This document shows positions 61,296 through 64,000 of a stretch of DNA of 64,000 nucleotides, piece after piece. Within the stretch, counting starts at the first letter, position 1. Every line of letters begins with the position of its first letter. This DNA is from DATKYQ01 sp035528415 (lineage in GTDB: Bacteria; Myxococcota; B64-G9), in contig DATKYQ010000022.1 in the NCBI GenBank assembly GCA_035528415.1, positions 151,552 to 215,551 on the forward strand, in the 5' to 3' direction. The notes under the pieces are model-generated. The model saw only the letters and a list, made by a program, of their open reading frames with translations, was not told where the DNA came from and searched no databases. Made by a program: the position numbers and the translations under genes.

Positions 61296-61593
61296 GTCGC
61301 ACCTCGCGAGTAATAATATCACCTTTTCAAAAAGCTTCGATGACTTTCATTTTCGCAAGAGGCGTGCCACTCGTTGCCCTAACGTACAACCTCCCGGATC
61401 AGCAAAAAAAACTATTCTGTAGGTCTTGCCGAATATCCCATTCAGGCAACCCGAAATGTTGAGTCTTCCAAAATGGAACCCGCCCCATGTGAACAAGCGT
61501 CACAGTCAAGACCTCTTGAGATGCCACCGGGGTTTACCAATGATCTCGATGCGTGATAGATTCACTCGGGGACAATAAGCAGGGAGTACGAGA
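61296..61593. other. Divergent intergenic region
   Basis: This 298-bp region separates the minus-strand barrel gene and the plus-strand DUF4388 gene. AT-rich tracts (TAATAATATC, 61311-61320) suggest a minus-strand -10, but no confident promoter or RNA gene is visible. Confidence 0.5.
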
Positions 61594-62715
61594 ATGCCAC
61601 TTTCCGGAACGTTCGACACCATGCGGCTGTGTGATCTGATGCAATGGATCGATTCTTCGTCTGTCACCGCGACCCTCAACGTCTCCGTTGGCATGGAGGA
61701 GTACCAGCTCTTTTTCCACAAGGGAGACCTGGTGGCCATCGGTTCACAAGATCCCCTGCACCTGCATCTCGGAAGGTTACTGATGTCCCGCGAGTTGATA
61801 TCCGCCGAACAGTTATCCAGGGCCGCTAAGAAGTCCAAGCAGGGCGCTTCGTTCGTGGAGGCGCTGCAAGAAGAAGGGTCGCTGGACGAGGCACAGATAG
61901 CCGATGTTCAGGCGGAACATGCCTTCGAGTTGGTGCTCGATCTGTTCTTTCATGAAGAGGGCAGCTTTTACCTGTCGACAAGCACGTCCCAGGGGCTCAT
62001 GCCATCGGCGGACATCTCACAGGCCGATTTTTTAAAGAAACCCATCGACACCCATGCGCTTATATTCGAGAGCCTCAAGCGGCTGGACGAGTGGAACCGG
62101 ATCAGAGCGGTGTTCCCCAACGGCTACGTTGTCGTCCAGGCCCTGGAAGGGGAAGTAGACAACCCGGTTTTTTGTGAGCTTCGCAAAATCGGTACGCCGG
62201 TTTCGGTGGGCGAGCTTTGCCTGCACATGGAAGGCAGCCGCTTCGAGGTGTATAAGCGACTTTTCGAAGCCTACAATCTCGGGTTGATAGGCCTCGACCT
62301 GATGCCGACCGGCCGGGCCGGTCAGGCCCACCTGGGGCCGCTGGAGATGCTCCTTCAAAACGCGCAGCTGCTCCTCGAAGAGCAGCAATTCGACGAGGCG
62401 CGGACGATTCTGAACACCGCGGCCAACCTCGATCCGGAAAACGGGCAGTTGCGCACCATGCTCAAGCAGGTTCGCGAAGCCCAGATCGCAGATCTCTACC
62501 GGCAGATCCCGCCTTACAAGGTACTGGAGCTGGCGATTACCCGCCAGCGGCTTTCGGATTACAAACTCGGGCCTCGCGAGACCTACCTGGCCTCGCGCCT
62601 GAACGGAAAGCTGGACGTGGCCGACCTGGTGGTCGTGACCCCCCTGGGGGAGTTGCAGACCCTGCGCATCCTGCACAAGCTGCTGCACGCGCAGATCGCA
62701 ATATTCAGCGAGTAG
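61594..62715 (+). CDS. DUF4388 protein with TPR-like region
   Basis: A 373-aa cytoplasmic protein. The N-terminal DUF4388 (PatA-N-like) domain is at about residues 1-130 (FDTMRLCDLMQWIDSSSVTA; GRLLMSRELISAEQLSRAA), followed by helices with at least one TPR-like unit (AQLLLEEQQFDEARTILN, about 245-275) and a second winged-like region. Proteins of this type are frequent in Myxococcota, often with MglA-type GTPases or polarity systems; here the converging neighbour is an MglA paralogue. ATG at 61594 follows CAGGGAG. Confidence 0.85.
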   Translation: MPLSGTFDTMRLCDLMQWIDSSSVTATLNVSVGMEEYQLFFHKGDLVAIGSQDPLHLHLGRLLMSRELISAEQLSRAAKKSKQGASFVEALQEEGSLDEAQIADVQAEHAFELVLDLFFHEEGSFYLSTSTSQGLMPSADISQADFLKKPIDTHALIFESLKRLDEWNRIRAVFPNGYVVVQALEGEVDNPVFCELRKIGTPVSVGELCLHMEGSRFEVYKRLFEAYNLGLIGLDLMPTGRAGQAHLGPLEMLLQNAQLLLEEQQFDEARTILNTAANLDPENGQLRTMLKQVREAQIADLYRQIPPYKVLELAITRQRLSDYKLGPRETYLASRLNGKLDVADLVVVTPLGELQTLRILHKLLHAQIAIFSE

Positions 62716-62725
62716 ACCATACCAC

Positions 62726-63808
62726 TTACTCCTCCACCCGCATACCGGCGGCTCTCATTCTCAGCTCTATGTCGGCCAGGAAGAAGATGCAAAAGAGGGC
62801 GTCTGTCTTGGTCGGGTCGGTCTTGTATGTCACGTTGCGAAAACGGGCGTAGTGCCCGCCGTGGACGCCGAGCATCAGCAAGGCCTCGGCGTTGGTCCGC
62901 CCGTCTCCGATGGACTCGCCGACGTATTCGCGCAGCAGCCCTTCCGCGCGCTTGACCGCCGCCCGGTAATCGCCGTGCTCGATGTCGCCTTCCAGCGCCA
63001 GGATCTGATCGCGGCCGGCGCCCGGCTCCCAGAGCTCTGAGAAAGTCAGCCCGCGAGCCGGGACTGCGTGAGTTGGAGCGGGCAGCGTGTCACTGGCAAC
63101 AGTTTCCTTCGTCTCCAGTCGGGATTCAAGCGTCCGTACCAGGCCCTCCTCCACGCGCAGGCTGACCACCACGTCCCGCTCGGCCTCGGCCGCCACCTTG
63201 GTGGCGGCCTTGCCGTGATAGATGCCCTTGCGTTTGAGATCGCTCAGCACCAGCTTGGTGATGGTCCGCAGGGTATCGAAGACGCCCTGCCCGCTAAGCG
63301 CGCAGGTTTCGAACCACTTCAGCCCGCGCTTGTTCAGCTCCCGGTCCATCTGCTGCACCGGCATGCAGCCGGACAGGTCGCGCTTGTTGAACTGTAAGAC
63401 CTGCGGCACGGTATCGGGGTTCATGCCGTGCCCGCGCAGGTTGTCCTGCAGGTTGTTCATGCTCTCCACGTTGGCTTCCCGGCGGGCCAACTGCGAGTCG
63501 GCCACGAAAACCACGCCGTCGACCCCCTGAAGGACCAGCTTGCGGGTGGCATTGTAGTGCACCTGACCCGGCACGGTGTACATGGACATGCGGATAGTGA
63601 AGTCCTTGACCTTGGGCAGCTTGATCGGCAGGAAGTCGAAGAACAAAGTGCGATCGATCCCGGTGGCCAGCGAAACCAGCTGGCCGCGCAGGTCGGGTTG
63701 CAGGGCGCGGTGGATATACTGCAGAGTGGTCGTCTTGCCGCACAATCCCGGGCCGTAGAAGACGACCTTGATGTTGATCTCGCGGGTATGTAGATTAATG
63801 GATGACAT
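62726..63808 (-). CDS. MglA-like GTPase with C-terminal extension
   Basis: A 360-aa Ras-like GTPase of the MglA family. All MglA signature residues lie at MglA numbers: P-loop GPGLCGKT at 19-26, Arg53, TVPGQ ending at Gln82, and NKRD at about 141-144. The domain ends near residue 195, and a further 165 residues form a Lys/Glu-rich link and a helical domain (DIEHGDYRAAVKRAEGLLR) not present in MglA. SofG of Myxococcus is a paralogue with extensions, so this may be a comparable regulator of pili or polarity. The start ATG at 63808 has a weak ribosome site. Confidence 0.9.
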   Translation of the reverse strand: MSSINLHTREINIKVVFYGPGLCGKTTTLQYIHRALQPDLRGQLVSLATGIDRTLFFDFLPIKLPKVKDFTIRMSMYTVPGQVHYNATRKLVLQGVDGVVFVADSQLARREANVESMNNLQDNLRGHGMNPDTVPQVLQFNKRDLSGCMPVQQMDRELNKRGLKWFETCALSGQGVFDTLRTITKLVLSDLKRKGIYHGKAATKVAAEAERDVVVSLRVEEGLVRTLESRLETKETVASDTLPAPTHAVPARGLTFSELWEPGAGRDQILALEGDIEHGDYRAAVKRAEGLLREYVGESIGDGRTNAEALLMLGVHGGHYARFRNVTYKTDPTKTDALFCIFFLADIELRMRAAGMRVEE

Positions 63809-63928
63809 CCATTAAAGGATACCACCCGGCTGCCGGGTGAACAATTTTTCTTCTGCCGCCTGTGATAGCCCAGGGATTATGTCCTACGCAACTGCCCTGC
63901 GAAAATGTCCTATATGGGACGACTAGCT

Positions 63929-64000
63929 ATGACCGACAGGGAGCTACAAAGACTACATGTTCTTACAGTCGTTCTTGAGGGGCAGCTGCCCCTCAAGAAC
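63929..64000 (+). CDS. Partial transposase, probably ISNCY-type
   Basis: The first 24 codons of a gene that runs off the right edge: MTDRELQRLHVLTVVLEGQL. The pattern RELQRLHVLTxVLEGQL is typical of the helix-turn-helix N-terminus of ISNCY-family transposases. An upstream in-frame ATG at 63914 would add five residues. If correct, an insertion sequence begins shortly upstream (around 63880-63913) and extends beyond the window. The palindrome at 63971-64000 is inside this frame. Confidence 0.5.
   Translation, partial: MTDRELQRLHVLTVVLEGQLPLKN
63971..64000. repeat. Perfect 30-bp palindrome at the window edge
   Basis: GTTCTTGAGGGGCAG is followed directly by its exact reverse complement, without a loop. 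It lies at the very end of the window and within the partial transposase frame. A chance palindrome of this length is very unlikely. Confidence 0.95.

Noticed and set aside
63821..63839. Hairpin CACCCGG/CCGGGTG before an AT-rich tract
   Set aside because: It lies upstream of the start of the minus-strand GTPase gene, not after a gene end, so it is not a convincing terminator.
1..64000. tRNA, rRNA, CRISPR arrays and prophage
   Set aside because: None was recognised by eye; no repeat-spacer pattern, CCA-ended clover leaf or phage structural gene is apparent. Small RNAs cannot be excluded.

Overview
The window is GC-rich, densely coded and looks like a chromosome segment of a gliding, Gram-negative bacterium of the Myxococcota / former Deltaproteobacteria type. 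The evidence is a Glt/Agl-type motility cluster next to mglB-mglA, a second MglA-like GTPase, DUF4388, many lipoproteins, FadL-type and other beta-barrel outer-membrane proteins, ftsEX-envC, and an Aquifex-type aconitase. The lineage is inferred from gene content; no rRNA or tRNA gene was seen.

Left part (1-12.4 kb, minus strand): a long probable operon runs from a 275-aa periplasmic protein through three large TPR proteins resembling GltC, GltD/AgmU and GltE/AglT, a small exported protein, a TolQ/AglR-like protein, two ExbD/TolR-like proteins and the start of an FHA-like GltG-type protein cut by the window edge. Just upstream on the same strand is mglB-mglA, the polarity GTPase and its activating partner. 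Clear sigma70-like promoters precede mglB and the 275-aa gene.

12.7-18.8 kb (plus strand): a seven-gene operon joins a four-subunit pyruvate:ferredoxin oxidoreductase (porGDAB) to NuoE-, NuoF/HydB- and HoxU-like flavin/Fe-S subunits. This predicts a POR module wired to an NADH-reactive, possibly electron-bifurcating, module with no hydrogenase subunit.

18.8-30.8 kb: a Cys-rich lipoprotein, pssA, a soluble histidine kinase, a DedA protein, a 61-aa probable bacterial histone, an sn-glycerol-1-phosphate dehydrogenase (the archaeal-type lipid backbone enzyme), two lipoproteins, a FadL-type porin, an exported MEMO-AMMECR1 fusion and a 17-repeat MORN protein. The histone and G1P dehydrogenase side by side are the most unusual part of the window.

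30.9-46.8 kb: two tandem paralogous giant lipoproteins (Hydin/choice-of-anchor-D-like repeats plus a vWA domain), an M23 lipoprotein, a small Tudor-like protein, an aminotransferase, a 1032-aa S41 protease, a third vWA-like lipoprotein with a palindromic operator-like site, an ECF sigma / anti-sigma pair and ogt.

46.8-64 kb: a minus-strand division/envelope operon (ftsE-ftsX-envC-VTC domain-DUF4956-ctpA-queH-unknown), a FrzS-free but Gly/Pro/Ala-rich conserved protein, a signal-peptidase-like protein lacking both catalytic residues, aconitase, outer-membrane proteins, a DUF4388 protein and an extended MglA paralogue. At the right edge is the first part of a probable ISNCY-type transposase containing a perfect 30-bp palindrome. 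Convergent gene pairs are packed extremely tightly throughout.
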